NCBI GenBank assembly: GCA_963720475.1
Contig: OY970394.1
Span: forward strand, 124,001-188,000
Source of the DNA: G963720475 sp963720475
GTDB lineage: Bacteria; Actinomycetota; Thermoleophilia; Solirubrobacterales; Thermoleophilaceae
Direction: 5' to 3'
Length of the DNA: 64,000 bases
Made by a program: the position numbers and the translations under genes. Below the pieces are notes generated by a model. It was not told the origin of the DNA. It worked only from the letters and a program-made list of their open reading frames with translations, and ran no database searches. Positions 35,123 to 44,572 of the stretch are shown piece after piece. The number at the start of each line of letters is the position of its first letter. Position 1 is the stretch's first letter.

Positions 35123-38100
35123 TCACGCCCGGGCGGGCTCGGTGGCGGCTTTGAGGATCGCCTCGGACGCCGCGACGACCGCCGGGAAACGGGCCGCGGG
35201 GTCGTCCGGGACGCGGATCGAGACCGTCGAGCGCCCGGCCTCGTAGATCGCCTCCGGCAGCTCCGCGCGCAGCGCTCTCGTGCCGTTCGAGTCCAGCTCG
35301 ATCGGCGAGACGCGCAACTTGCCGGCGCTGAACGCCACGTCGCGCGCCCCTGCGCGGCCGAGCTTGATGCGCGCGTCCTGTAGGCGGATGAGCGCGTCGA
35401 GCGGAGGGGGAACCGGCCCGAAGCGGTCCTCGAGCTCCTCGCGCAAGAGGACGAGGTCGGCGACCTCGCGCGCGCCGGCGATCCGGCGGTGGGCATCGAT
35501 CTTGGCCGCTTCGTAGGGGACGTACTCGCTCGGGACATATGCATCCACGGGGATGTCGAGCCGCACGGGCTCGGGCGCCTCGTCGGCGGCCGTGCCGTCG
35601 AGCGCCGCGACGGCTTCGTCGAGCATCGCCACATAGAGCTCGAACCCGACGGCCGCGACGTGGCCGGACTGCTCGTCGCCGAGCAGGTTCCCCGCACCGC
35701 GGATCTCGAGGTCGCGCATCGCGATCTTGAAGCCGGACCCGAGCTCGGTGTAGTCGGAGAGGGTCGAGAGACGCGCCGCCGCGCCCTCGCTGAGAGCGGC
35801 GGCCGCGGGGTAGAAGAGGAACGCGTAGGCACGCTCGCGCGAACGGCCCACCCGCCCGCGGATCTGGTAGAGCTGGGCAAGCCCGAGCTCGTCGGCGCGG
35901 TCCACGATCAGCGTGTTCGCGGTCGCGATGTCGAGCCCCGACTCGACGATCGTCGTGCAGACGAGCACGTCGGCCTCGCCGCGGAGGAACTCGAGCATCA
36001 CCTTCTCGAGCTTGCGCTCCTCCATCTGCCCGTGCGCGACGGCCACCCGTGCGTTGGGCGCGATCGCCCGCACGCGCTCGGCCGTCTCGTCGATCGTCTC
36101 GACGCGGTTGTGAAGGAAGAACGCCTGGCCGCCGCGAGCGAGCTCGCGGGCGATCGCCGTGCGGACGAGCTCCTCGTCGAACTCGCCAACGTACGTACGC
36201 ACGGGGCGCCGCCCCTCCGGCGGCGTCTCGATCACGGAGATGTCGCGCAAGCCGGCGAGCGACATCTGCAGCGTGCGCGGGATCGGAGTGGCCGACAGCG
36301 AGAGGACGTCGACCCGCAGCCGTAGCTGGCGCAGAAGCTCCTTCTGCTTGACGCCGAAGCGCTGCTCCTCGTCGACGATCAGCAGGCCGAGGTCCTTCGG
36401 CCTCACGTCGCGCGAGAGGAGGCGGTGGGTTCCGACGAGCACGTCCAGCTCCCCCTTGCGGAAGCGCTCGACGGCCTCGTCCTGCTCTTTCTTCGAGCGG
36501 AAGCGCGAGACCACCTCGACGCCGAGCGGGTAGTCGCGCATGCGTTCGGAGAAGGTGCCGAAGTGCTGCTGGGCGAGGACCGTGGTGGGCACGAGGAACA
36601 TCACCTGCTTGCCGTCGAGCGCCGCCTTGAAGGCCGCACGCAGGGCGACCTCCGTCTTGCCGTAGCCGACGTCGCCGCAAATCAGGCGATCCATCGGGCG
36701 GGCCTCCTCCATGTCGGCCTTGACGGCCTCGATCGCATCGAGCTGGTCGGGCGTCTCGCGGTAGGGAAAAGCTTGCTCGAACTGGCGCAGCCACTCCTCG
36801 TCGGTCGGGAAGGCGTGCCCCGCGCGCCGGCGGCGCTCCGCGTAGAGGTTGATCAGCTCGCCGGCGAGGGCCTCCGCGGCGTGGCGGGCGCGCGACTTCA
36901 GCTGGTCCCACTGCTTGCCGCCGAGCTTCGACAACGGCGGGTCGTCGGCGCCCGCGCCGACGTAGCGCGAGAGCTTGTGGAGCTGGTCGGAGGGGACGAA
37001 GACGCGATCGCCGTCGCGGAAGGTGAGCTCGAGGTAGTCGCGCGTGACGCCGCCGACCGTCTTCGTCTCGAAGCCGCTGAAGAGCGCGATCCCGTGGTCC
37101 TCGTGGACGACGGCCGAACCGGCGCGCAGCTCCGTGAAGGACTTGATCGCGCCCTGGCCGATCCCGGTTGCCCCTGCACGCTCGGCGCTGCGGCGACGGA
37201 GCAGGCGGTGCTCGGGAAGCACCGCGAGCTTCAGCGAGGGCGCGAGGAAGCCGTCCCGAAGGCTCGCCGTCGCGAAGCGGACCCCGGGCTCCCGCGCAGC
37301 CGGCCCGCCGTCGAGGAACGGGGCCTTGACGCGCGCGAGGTTGTAGCTCGCGCGCTCGGCCTCGCCGCGCCGCGCCCACGCGACGACTGTCCGATAGCCC
37401 GACCGGACGAGCTGCTCGAGCTCGGGCTCGGCCTCCTTGAGCGAGCGCGCGGATGTGTCCGCCGCCTGGGCGCGGAAGCTGTGCGGCTGGTCGGACTCGA
37501 TGCTCGATAGGCGGACCGCCGCGAGCTCGTCGATCGCCTGCGAGAGCTCGTCGGGCGCGAGGTAGAGATGGTGTGCGTCGGCGTCGTGGAAGCTCGTCGT
37601 CACCTCGTCCCAGTAGTCACTCAGCGAGGGCGAGAGCTCCTCCTCGCCCGCGAGTGCGACGAGCGTTCCCTCGGCGACCAGCGACAGCGGCGCCCGGAAA
37701 CGCTCGACGGGGAGCAGCTCGGCGACGTCGGGGCGCTTCTCGTTCTCGCCGCCGTCGTCGAGCGCCGCGGCCTCGGCTAGCTCACGGTGCTCGGGCGCAA
37801 GCTCGGCGGCTGGGGCGATCTCGACGCGCTCGGCGTCGCCCAGCGAGCGCTGGGTGAAGGTGGAGAACCACTCGAGCCGCTCGATCTCGACGTCGAACAG
37901 CTCGCCGCGCACGGCGCGCTCCTCCGTGGCGGGGAAGACGTCGAGGATGTCGCCACGGATCGCGAACTCGCCGCGCTCGGTGACCTGGTCGGTGCGCTCG
38001 TAGCCGCACGCGACGAGCTGCTCCGCCGTCTCGTCGAGGTCGAGCAGGCCGCCGCGCTCGATCGTGAAGCCGCCGGGACGGAGCTCGGCGTCGGGGACCT

Positions 38101-38512
38101 TCTCCGCCAGCGCGACGACCGAGGCGACGACGACGGGTGAGCCGGCGTCGCCGTCCGGCCGGTCGGCGCCCGCGAGTGCGTCGAGCGCGGCGATCCGGAG
38201 CCCGACGAGGTGCGGCGGCGGCGCGAGGTGGGACTCGTAGCGCACCCCGCGCGCGGGGTAGAAGCGGACGGGTCGCGGCGCGAGGTAGGTCTGCAGATCG
38301 GAGGCGAGGTCGCGCGCGGAGCGGTCGTCCGGGGTGATCGCGAGCGCGGGGCGCTCGGAATCGGAGTCGATCAGCGCGGCAAGCAGGTAGGGGCGCATGC
38401 TCGCCGAGACGAAGGCCCGCTGGACGGCGGTGTCGCCTTCGAGCAGCGGGTCGCGGACCGCTGCGAAAGCGGCGTCGTCATGGGCGTAGTCGAGCAGGGA
38501 TCTGAGTGACAT
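35123..38512 (-). CDS. mfd: Transcription-repair coupling factor Mfd
   Basis: A 1129-residue protein from the ATG at 38512. In order: UvrB-like domains (~1-330), the CarD-like RNA polymerase interaction domain (RAGSAVVHEDHGIALFSGFE, ~450-520), and an SF2 helicase/translocase with Walker A GDVGYGKT, DEEQ box IVDEEQRFGV, SATPIPRTLQMSL, and motifs V and VI (TTIVESGLDIATANTLIVD; QIRGRVGRSRERAYAF). The C-terminal TRCF domain follows. It removes stalled RNA polymerase and recruits UvrA for transcription-coupled repair. The length and all motifs are normal. Confidence 0.97.
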   Translation of the reverse strand: MSLRSLLDYAHDDAAFAAVRDPLLEGDTAVQRAFVSASMRPYLLAALIDSDSERPALAITPDDRSARDLASDLQTYLAPRPVRFYPARGVRYESHLAPPPHLVGLRIAALDALAGADRPDGDAGSPVVVASVVALAEKVPDAELRPGGFTIERGGLLDLDETAEQLVACGYERTDQVTERGEFAIRGDILDVFPATEERAVRGELFDVEIERLEWFSTFTQRSLGDAERVEIAPAAELAPEHRELAEAAALDDGGENEKRPDVAELLPVERFRAPLSLVAEGTLVALAGEEELSPSLSDYWDEVTTSFHDADAHHLYLAPDELSQAIDELAAVRLSSIESDQPHSFRAQAADTSARSLKEAEPELEQLVRSGYRTVVAWARRGEAERASYNLARVKAPFLDGGPAAREPGVRFATASLRDGFLAPSLKLAVLPEHRLLRRRSAERAGATGIGQGAIKSFTELRAGSAVVHEDHGIALFSGFETKTVGGVTRDYLELTFRDGDRVFVPSDQLHKLSRYVGAGADDPPLSKLGGKQWDQLKSRARHAAEALAGELINLYAERRRRAGHAFPTDEEWLRQFEQAFPYRETPDQLDAIEAVKADMEEARPMDRLICGDVGYGKTEVALRAAFKAALDGKQVMFLVPTTVLAQQHFGTFSERMRDYPLGVEVVSRFRSKKEQDEAVERFRKGELDVLVGTHRLLSRDVRPKDLGLLIVDEEQRFGVKQKELLRQLRLRVDVLSLSATPIPRTLQMSLAGLRDISVIETPPEGRRPVRTYVGEFDEELVRTAIARELARGGQAFFLHNRVETIDETAERVRAIAPNARVAVAHGQMEERKLEKVMLEFLRGEADVLVCTTIVESGLDIATANTLIVDRADELGLAQLYQIRGRVGRSRERAYAFLFYPAAAALSEGAAARLSTLSDYTELGSGFKIAMRDLEIRGAGNLLGDEQSGHVAAVGFELYVAMLDEAVAALDGTAADEAPEPVRLDIPVDAYVPSEYVPYEAAKIDAHRRIAGAREVADLVLLREELEDRFGPVPPPLDALIRLQDARIKLGRAGARDVAFSAGKLRVSPIELDSNGTRALRAELPEAIYEAGRSTVSIRVPDDPAARFPAVVAASEAILKAATEPARA

Positions 38513-38568
38513 CGCAGGCAAAACGACCGCGCGCGGCGCGCGGCCGTCCAGACCCCGATTCTACGGCC

Positions 38569-39548
38569 TCAGGCCTCGAGCTCGACCGGAGCGAGGTGGA
38601 CCGTCCGCAGCTCACCGCCGCGAACGACCTCGACCTTGACCTGGGCGCCGATCAGCTCGGCGGTCATCACGCGCTGGATGTCGTCCGACACCCTCGACCG
38701 GCGACCCGTCGAGGGCGACGATCACGTCCTCGGCGCGGAGTCCCGCGCGGTCGGCGGGGCTACCGGAGACGACCTCGACGATCTCGGCGCCCGTCTTCCG
38801 CCCGAGGGCGCTCGCGACTCGCGGCGGCAACGGCCGCGTCCCGCCGGCGACGCCGACGTAGGCGCGGCGGACGCGGCCGTCGCGCATGAGGTCGGCGATG
38901 ATCTGGCGGGTCGCCGCGTTGATCGGCACGGCCAGACCGAGGCCGACCCCTGCGACCGCGGTGTTGATCCCGACGACCTCGCCGCGCGCCGTTGGCGAGC
39001 GCTCCACCGGAGTTGCCGGGATTGAGTGCTGCGTCGATCTGGATCACGTTCTCGACGATCCGCCCGGCTGCACGCGAACGCGTTGGCAGTGACCGGCCGA
39101 GCGCCGAAACGATCCCCGCGGTGAGCGAGCCGGAGAGGCCGTTCGGGCTGCCAAGCGCGACGACCAGCTGGCCGACGCGCAGCCGCTCGGCGTCGCCGAG
39201 GGTCGAGGGCGCGAGATCGCGACCGTCGGCGCGCAGGAGCGCGAGGTCTGAGAGCGGGTCGGCGCCGACGATGACGCGCGTCGAACTCGCGAGCCGTCGT
39301 CGAAGGCGCCGCGTGGGCCGTCCGTCGCTGCCGTCGACGACGTGCGCCGAGGTGAGGATGAAGCCGTCGGGCGTGATCACGACGCGCGCTGCCGCCACCG
39401 GCCTGCCGTCGCCCGCCGCGCGATGCGGCGATAGACGCGCAGGCTCGCGACGGAGGGGGCGAGCTTCTCGGGCGACCGAGGTGACGGTGCGCGAGTAGGC
39501 GTCGAGCGCCTCGGCGTCGGTGATCGGCTCTGCTTCTGGAGCAAACAC
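38569..39548 (-). CDS. HtrA/DegP-like serine protease with PDZ domain, multiply frameshifted
   Basis: Reading across frames gives one coherent protease: TSAHVVDGSDG (catalytic His), SDLALLRADG (Asp), NPGNSGGAL (Ser), then GEVVGINTAVAGVGLGLAVPI and a PDZ domain (GAEIVEVVSGSPADRAGLRAEDVIVALDGS) ending HLAPVELEA at a TGA at 38569-38571. No single frame holds it. Shifts are needed near 39465, 39400, 39300-39325 (a compensating pair), 38990 and 38688. The triad is intact while the frame breaks several times, which favours sequence error over decay, but a young pseudogene is possible. The likely GTG start overlaps a palindrome. There is no signal or membrane segment, unlike most HtrA proteins. Confidence 0.72.
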
Positions 39549-39562
39549 TAACTAAAAGTTAG
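39548..39562. promoter_or_regulatory. Palindrome overlapping the htrA-like start, possible operator
   Basis: CTAAC-TAAAA-GTTAG is a perfect 5-bp inverted repeat with an AT-only 5-nt spacer. It is AT-rich in a very GC-rich region and sits across the start of the protease gene, in the gap behind the GNAT gene. It has the size and symmetry of a dimeric repressor site. Confidence 0.4.
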
Positions 39563-39601
39563 CACGAGCGCTGATCGCGCGGTGAGTGTCCCCGCACCCC
39601 G

Positions 39602-40267
39602 CTATGAGCTGGAGCGAGGGACGTTCAAGGGGGTGGCGGAGCTCCCGGACGGCATGTCGGCGGGAGCGGCGAAGGGACCGACTCCGCCGGCGAGGTCTCC
39701 GCGGGCAGCGGCGCGAAGGACCTCGCGCAGCGGCTCGTCCTCGCCGAGTGCGGGCGCCAGCTGGAGCCGCAGGCTCCTGACACCCGCGTCGGGATCCAGC
39801 TCGTGGGTGGCGCCGAGGTGGGCGAAGACATCGAGCGCGTGCTGGTTCTCGGGCAGCATGATCGCGAAGAAGCATTCGACGCCCTCCTCGCGCGCGCGAG
39901 CGCTGAGGCGGTCGAGCAACAGCGTCGCGACGCCGCGCCCGTGCCAGTCGTCGACGACGGCCACGGCGACCTCGGCCTCGCTCGGATCCTCGGCCGAGCG
40001 GACGAAGCGCGGCGACGCCGATCGGCTCGCGGCTCTCGGGGTCGTAGACGATCAGCGCCTCGTGGTCGTGGTGATCGACCTCGGTGAGGTAGGTCGAGCT
40101 GGGCTTCGGTCAGCTCCGGCGCGAGGCTCATGAAACGCCGGTAGCGCGTGTCGTCGCTCATCCGCTCGAAGGCCGCCGCGATCCCGCTCGCGGTCGCGCG
40201 GCTCGATCGGGCGGATCGCGACCTCGCGGCCGTCGCGAAGCGCCGTCCGCTCAGCGTGCTCCGGCAT
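39602..40267 (-). CDS. GNAT family acetyltransferase, frameshifted
   Basis: Joined across frames the protein reads MPEHAERTALRDGREVAIRP, then FERMSDDTRYRRFMSLAPEL, then TEVDHHDHEALIVYDPESRE, then FVRSAEDPSEAEVAVAVVDD and WHGRGVATLLLDRLSARARE (acetyl-CoA binding motif). It ends in a C-terminal region resembling the GNAT half of Pat-type protein acetyltransferases. Shifts are needed near 40190, 40100 and 40010. The span is exactly divisible by three, so the three shifts cancel overall. It overlaps the end of pth by 17 bp. Confidence 0.68.
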
Positions 40268-40865
40268 CGTCTCCCGCCGCGGGCGGCTCGTCGAGCAGCC
40301 TCTCGACCTCGTCGGCGGCCCGCTCGACGAGGGCGCGCACGTCCGCGTCCGGCTCGCTGAAGCGCCCGAGCACATGGGCGGAAACGATCTCGGGGTCGGT
40401 CGAGTCGGGGCGCCCGACGCCGATCCGGACGCGCCGGAACTCCGGCGAGCCGAGCCCGTCGCGGACCGCCTTGAGGCCGTTGTGGCCGGCGAGTCCGCCG
40501 CCGATCCGCACCTGGATCTCGCCGAACGGGAGGTCTATCTCGTCGTGCAGGACCAGCACTCGGTCGAGATCGAGCTTGAGCGAGCCGCGGGCAGGCCCGA
40601 CCGAGCGCCCGGCGTCGTTCATGAACGTCTGCGGCCGCAACGTCGCGACGCGCGGACCTCCCGGGCTCGCTCTCCCTTCGGCGTAGCGTCCGGCGTAGCG
40701 GTCGCGCTCGCGCGGAAGCTCCCAGCGGCGCGCGAGCTCGTCGACGACCTCGAAGCCGACATTGTGGCGCGTTCGCGCGTAGCGGTCGCCCGGGTTGCCG
40801 AGCCCGACCAGAAGCCAGTCCACCTTCCCGCCCGAGCTTGCTCCCCGGCGGCGAAAGAGGCTCAT
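40251..40865 (-). CDS. pth: Peptidyl-tRNA hydrolase
   Basis: A 204-residue protein: LLVGLGNPGDRYARTRHNVGFEVVD (conserved Asn and catalytic His), RPQTFMNDAGRSVG, VLHDEIDLPFGEIQVRIGGGLAGHNGLKAVRDGLGS and FRRVRIGVGRP. It recycles tRNA from peptidyl-tRNA released by stalled ribosomes. The basic N-terminal extension MSLFRRRGASSGGK is short. It follows rplY by 9 bp, the common rplY-pth pair. Confidence 0.95.
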   Translation of the reverse strand: MSLFRRRGASSGGKVDWLLVGLGNPGDRYARTRHNVGFEVVDELARRWELPRERDRYAGRYAEGRASPGGPRVATLRPQTFMNDAGRSVGPARGSLKLDLDRVLVLHDEIDLPFGEIQVRIGGGLAGHNGLKAVRDGLGSPEFRRVRIGVGRPDSTDPEIVSAHVLGRFSEPDADVRALVERAADEVERLLDEPPAAGDDAGAR

Positions 40866-40874
40866 GGCCGTCTT

Positions 40875-41627
40875 CTAGGAGTCGTCGCCGGAGTCCGAGC
40901 CGGAGTCGCCGCCGTCGCCGGCTTCGCCCCCGCCTTCGCCTTCGCCCTCAGCCGGCGCCTCGCCCTCCGGCGCCTCGCCCTCCTCGCCCTCCTCGGGCTC
41001 GATGGGCTCGCCGTCCTCGCCGATCAGGACCGCCTCCTCCTCGACCTCCGGCTCCTCGATCTCGGAAGGCACGGTGATCGTGGCGATGACGGTCTCCTCG
41101 AGGTCGTCGAGGAACTCGACCCCGGCCGGGGCGCGGACCTCGGTCAGCGACAGCGTCGCGGCGACGTCGAGCCCCGAGACATCGACGACGATCTGCTCGG
41201 GGATGTCGCCCGGCAGGGCCTCGATGTTCAGCTCGCGCGTGACGTGCTCGAGCACGCCGCCCTCCTTGACGCCGGGCGATTCCTCGGCACCCTCGAGCTC
41301 GACCGCGACCGTGGACTGGATCTTCTCGTCGAGCTTTACCTCGAGCAGGTCGATGTGGAGGATGTTCTCCTTCACCGGATGGATGTGGCGGTCCTTGACG
41401 ATCACCGGACGCGCGGCGGTCGAGCCGATCTTCAGGTCCATCACGGCCGATCCCTCGTGGAGAACGTCGCGCAGCGTGCGCGCGCCAACCGAGAAAGCGG
41501 TCGCCTCGCTGCCGCCGCCGTAGACGACGCCGGGCACGACGCCCTCGCGCCGCAGGCGGCGGGTCGCGCGCGAGCCGCGCTCGCTACGTTCTGAAACCTC
41601 GAGTGTTGGGCGGTCTGAAGCGGCCAT
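40875..41627 (-). CDS. rplY: 50S ribosomal protein L25 (general stress protein Ctc form)
   Basis: A 250-residue protein from the ATG at 41627. The N-terminal L25 5S rRNA-binding domain (SERSERGSRATRRLRREGVVPGVVYGG) is followed by the C-terminal TL5/Ctc domain (VAVELEGAEESPGVKEGGVLEHVTRELNIEALPGDIPEQI). A ~50-residue very acidic Glu/Gly-rich tail follows, ending GGDSGSDSGDDS. Acidic tails occur on actinobacterial L25 but this one is long. It is divergent from the ABC1 kinase gene by 32 bp. Confidence 0.94.
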   Translation of the reverse strand: MAASDRPTLEVSERSERGSRATRRLRREGVVPGVVYGGGSEATAFSVGARTLRDVLHEGSAVMDLKIGSTAARPVIVKDRHIHPVKENILHIDLLEVKLDEKIQSTVAVELEGAEESPGVKEGGVLEHVTRELNIEALPGDIPEQIVVDVSGLDVAATLSLTEVRAPAGVEFLDDLEETVIATITVPSEIEEPEVEEEAVLIGEDGEPIEPEEGEEGEAPEGEAPAEGEGEGGGEAGDGGDSGSDSGDDS

Positions 41628-41659
41628 CTGCGGCGGCTGAGTGTAGCTACCCTCCATCC

Positions 41660-43105
41660 GTGGCGAAGGACGAGCACATCCCCAAGGGCCGCATCCGCCG
41701 CACCGCCAAGGTCGGCACGGTGATCGGCTCCCAGGGCGCCCGTTACGCGGGGACGCGCGCGGCGAACGTCGCACGCTCGGACGACAAGGCGACCGAAGCG
41801 CTCGACGATCGCCACCTCGAGGCCGCCGAGCAGATGGTCGAGGTGCTGGGGACGATGAAGGGGGCGGCGATGAAGGTCGGGCAGCTGGCCTCGTTCATCG
41901 ACATCGACTTCCTCCCCGACGAGTACCGCGAGCTCTACCAGGACAAGCTCGGCGACCTGCGCGACTCGGCGCCGCCGATGTCGTGGAAGCAGGTCAAGAA
42001 GGTGCTCGACGAGGAATGGGAGGACGAGGGCACGGTCGAGGAGCTGTTCGAGGATTTCGAGCACGAGGCCGCGGCCGCCGCGTCGATCGGCCAGGTCCAC
42101 CGCGCGACGCTCCCCGACGGGCGCAAGGTCGCGGTCAAGATCCAGTACCCCGGCATCGCCGCAGCGCTGCGAGCCGACCTGCAGAACGCCGGCATGATCC
42201 TGCGGATGGCGAAGGCGCTAGCGCCGGGGCTCGACGCGAAGGCCGTCGCCGAGGAGTTGAAGGAGCGCGTGCTCGAGGAGCTCGACTACGAGTACGAGGG
42301 GCACAACCAGCGGACGTTCGCGCGTGGGTATCGCGGCCACCCGTTCATCTACGTGCCCGACGTGGTGGGCCGTCTCTCGCGCGACCGGGTGCTCGTGACC
42401 GAGTGGGTCGACGGGCGCTCGTTCGACGAGGTGAAGCAGCTCGATGCCGAGGACCGCAGCCGCTTCGGGGAGATCGTCTTCCGCTTCTGCTTCGGCTCGA
42501 TCTACCACCTCCAGATTTTCAACGCCGACGCCCACCCCGGCAACTACATCTACATGGACGACGGCCGCGTCGCGTTCCTCGACTTCGGCATGACCAAGCA
42601 GCTCGACAAGGAGCAGATCGAGCTCGAGATCGCGGCGCTCGAGTGCGCGTTCGAGGACGACCCGGAGCGACTCCGGGCGGCACTGCACGATCTCGGCTTC
42701 CTCAACAACCCGAAGAAGGTCGACGCCGAGCTGTTGATGGAGCACGCGAAGCTCGTCGGCGGCTGGTACATGCAGGATCGCGAGGTGAAGGTGTCGTCGC
42801 GCTACGTGATGAAGGTGATCGACGCGATGTCGAACCCGCGCTCCGAGTTCTACTCGGTGATGCGGCGCGAGAACCTGCCCGCCAACGAGCTGATGGGCAG
42901 GCGGATGGAGACCGGCGTGCTCGCCGTCCTCGGCCAGCTCGAGGCCGAGCGCAACTGGTACCGGATCATGCGCGAGTGGCTCTTCGCCGACGATCCCGCG
43001 ACCGACCTCGGCCGCGAGGAGTGGGCCTACTTCGAGTCGCGCGGCGAGCACCGCGTGCGCAAGTTCAGCGCGCGGATGGGGCCCGGGCTGAAGGCGGCTC
43101 GCTAG
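41660..43105 (+). CDS. ABC1/UbiB family atypical kinase
   Basis: A 481-residue protein from the GTG at 41660; a TACCCT box (41648-41653) ends 6 nt before it. It has the KxGQ motif (MKVGQLASF, ~74), VHRATLPDGRKVAVKIQYPG (ATP-binding Lys), NADAHPGNYIY (catalytic Asp and Asn) and AFLDFGMTK (metal-binding Asp). UbiB/COQ8 proteins support quinone or prenyl-lipid metabolism rather than classical protein phosphorylation. There is no membrane helix at the C-terminus, unlike E. coli UbiB. Actinobacterial homologues have no established substrate. Confidence 0.9.
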   Translation: MAKDEHIPKGRIRRTAKVGTVIGSQGARYAGTRAANVARSDDKATEALDDRHLEAAEQMVEVLGTMKGAAMKVGQLASFIDIDFLPDEYRELYQDKLGDLRDSAPPMSWKQVKKVLDEEWEDEGTVEELFEDFEHEAAAAASIGQVHRATLPDGRKVAVKIQYPGIAAALRADLQNAGMILRMAKALAPGLDAKAVAEELKERVLEELDYEYEGHNQRTFARGYRGHPFIYVPDVVGRLSRDRVLVTEWVDGRSFDEVKQLDAEDRSRFGEIVFRFCFGSIYHLQIFNADAHPGNYIYMDDGRVAFLDFGMTKQLDKEQIELEIAALECAFEDDPERLRAALHDLGFLNNPKKVDAELLMEHAKLVGGWYMQDREVKVSSRYVMKVIDAMSNPRSEFYSVMRRENLPANELMGRRMETGVLAVLGQLEAERNWYRIMREWLFADDPATDLGREEWAYFESRGEHRVRKFSARMGPGLKAAR

Positions 43106-43112
43106 AAGCCGT

Positions 43113-43526
43113 TCAGAACTCGCCGCCGGGGTCGAGCTCGGACGCGGCGCGGCGGGCCTCCTCGGCCGTCGGATAGAAGCGCCAGCTTGCGACCAGGCCA
43201 TCGCGCAGCTCGACGGCCCCGTACATCTCGTAGGTGACCTCGAGCTTGCTGGCGCGCCCACGCACTTGCACCGTCCCACTCGCGAACAACGCCTTGTCGG
43301 TTCCGAGGGCCTCGGTCAGCGTCAGCTCGGTCCCCTCGAAAGCCTCCTCCCGCTCTGCCATCCAGCGGCGCACCCCATCGCGCCCCGCATATCCGCCCCC
43401 CTCGACCCCAGCGATCAGGGGCTCGAACTCGACGTCCTCGGTGCACATCAGCGCGAATCCCTCCGCGTCCCCCCGAGCGAGGGCGTCGAAAGCGCGGCGC
43501 GCGAGGGCCTCGGCGTCGGTGCTCAG
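43113..43526 (-). CDS. SnoaL-like polyketide-cyclase-fold protein, probable CTG start
   Basis: A ~137-residue SnoaL/NTF2-like protein (ARRAFDALARGDAEGFALMC, EFEPLIAGVEGGGYAGRDGV, WMAEREEAFEGTELTLTEAL, VTYEMYGAVELRDGLVASW, RFYPTAEEARRAASELDPGG). The only codon giving a normal N-terminus is CTG at 43524-43526, which overlaps the TGA of prs (CTGA), mimicking the usual ATGA coupling. Otherwise it would have to start at an internal ATG and lose the first helix. Substrate unknown. It is convergent with the ABC1 kinase gene. Confidence 0.7.
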   Translation of the reverse strand: MSTDAEALARRAFDALARGDAEGFALMCTEDVEFEPLIAGVEGGGYAGRDGVRRWMAEREEAFEGTELTLTEALGTDKALFASGTVQVRGRASKLEVTYEMYGAVELRDGLVASWRFYPTAEEARRAASELDPGGEF

Positions 43527-44572
43527 AACAGCTGGTTCTCGCCGGCAAAAATTTCCGAGACTGAGTCGTCGGTGAAGATCCGGCGGATCGAGTCGGTCAA
43601 CATGTCGGCGCACGAGAGGACGCGGATCGACTCTGGCGCCTCGCGGCGCAGCGGCACCGTGTCGGTGACGACGATGCCCGACAGCGGCGAGGCCGCGAGG
43701 GTCTCGAATGCGCTGCCGGAGAAGATGCCGTGGGTCGCGACCGCGTACACCTTCTCGGCGCCCTCGTCGAGCACGGTCTGCGCGGCGGCGGAGAGCGTCC
43801 CGCCCGTGTCGATGATGTCGTCGACGATCACCGCGACCTTGCCCTTGACGTCGCCGATCACGTAGCCGATCTCGGCGACCTGCTGTGCCGGGCGCTCCTT
43901 CTCGAGCAGGGCATAGGGCGCGCCGATCTTCTGCGCGAACTTGCGCGTCAGCTTCACCCGGCCGGCGTCCGGCGAGATGATCACAAGCTCCGACTCGTGG
44001 CCGAGCTGGTCCTTGACGAACTGGGTCAGGATCGGCATCGCGGTCATGTGGTCGACGGGCTTCGAGAAGAACCCCTGCACCTGTCCGGCGTGGAGGTCCA
44101 TCGTCAGCAAGCGGTCGATGCCTGCGGTCTCGAGCATCTTCGCCACGAGCCGCGCGGTGATCGGCTCGCGCGGCGCCGACTTCTTGTCCTGGCGCGAGTA
44201 GCCGTACCACGGCGTCACGGCGATCACCCTGTGCGCGGACGCTCCGACGGCCGCCTCGACCATCACCAGCAGCTCCATCAGCGCGTCGTTCGCCGTCAGT
44301 CCCTCCTGCTCGTAGCTGCAGGTGGACTGGACGATGAAGATGTCGGCCCCGCGCACGGACTCCTGGTAGCGGCAGTAGACCTCGCCGTCGGAGAACGTCT
44401 TGAGGCCGGCGTCGGTGAGGCTCACGCCCAGCTTGTCGGCGATCTTCGCGCCGAGCGCGCCGCTCGTACGGCCCGCGGCGACCATCAGCCGCTTGTCGTA
44501 ACCGACCGGCAGGCTCGAGCGCGCGTCCGGCTGTGTCTCGGTGTCCCGCGCCTCGGTGTCCACGCTGCTCAC
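43523..44572 (-). CDS. prs: Ribose-phosphate pyrophosphokinase (PRPP synthetase)
   Basis: A 349-residue protein. It has KTFSDGEVYCRYQESVRGAD, VTPWYGYSRQDKKSAPREPI, LTMDLHAGQVQGFFSKPVDH, VIISPDAGRVKLTRKFA and VAVIVDDIIDTGGTLSAAA (the PRPP loop). It makes phosphoribosyl pyrophosphate for nucleotides, His and Trp. The GTG start overlaps the glmU stop by 4 nt. The ~27-residue N-terminal leader before YDKRLMVAAG is unusual but present in the open frame. Confidence 0.95.
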   Translation of the reverse strand: MSSVDTEARDTETQPDARSSLPVGYDKRLMVAAGRTSGALGAKIADKLGVSLTDAGLKTFSDGEVYCRYQESVRGADIFIVQSTCSYEQEGLTANDALMELLVMVEAAVGASAHRVIAVTPWYGYSRQDKKSAPREPITARLVAKMLETAGIDRLLTMDLHAGQVQGFFSKPVDHMTAMPILTQFVKDQLGHESELVIISPDAGRVKLTRKFAQKIGAPYALLEKERPAQQVAEIGYVIGDVKGKVAVIVDDIIDTGGTLSAAAQTVLDEGAEKVYAVATHGIFSGSAFETLAASPLSGIVVTDTVPLRREAPESIRVLSCADMLTDSIRRIFTDDSVSEIFAGENQLF

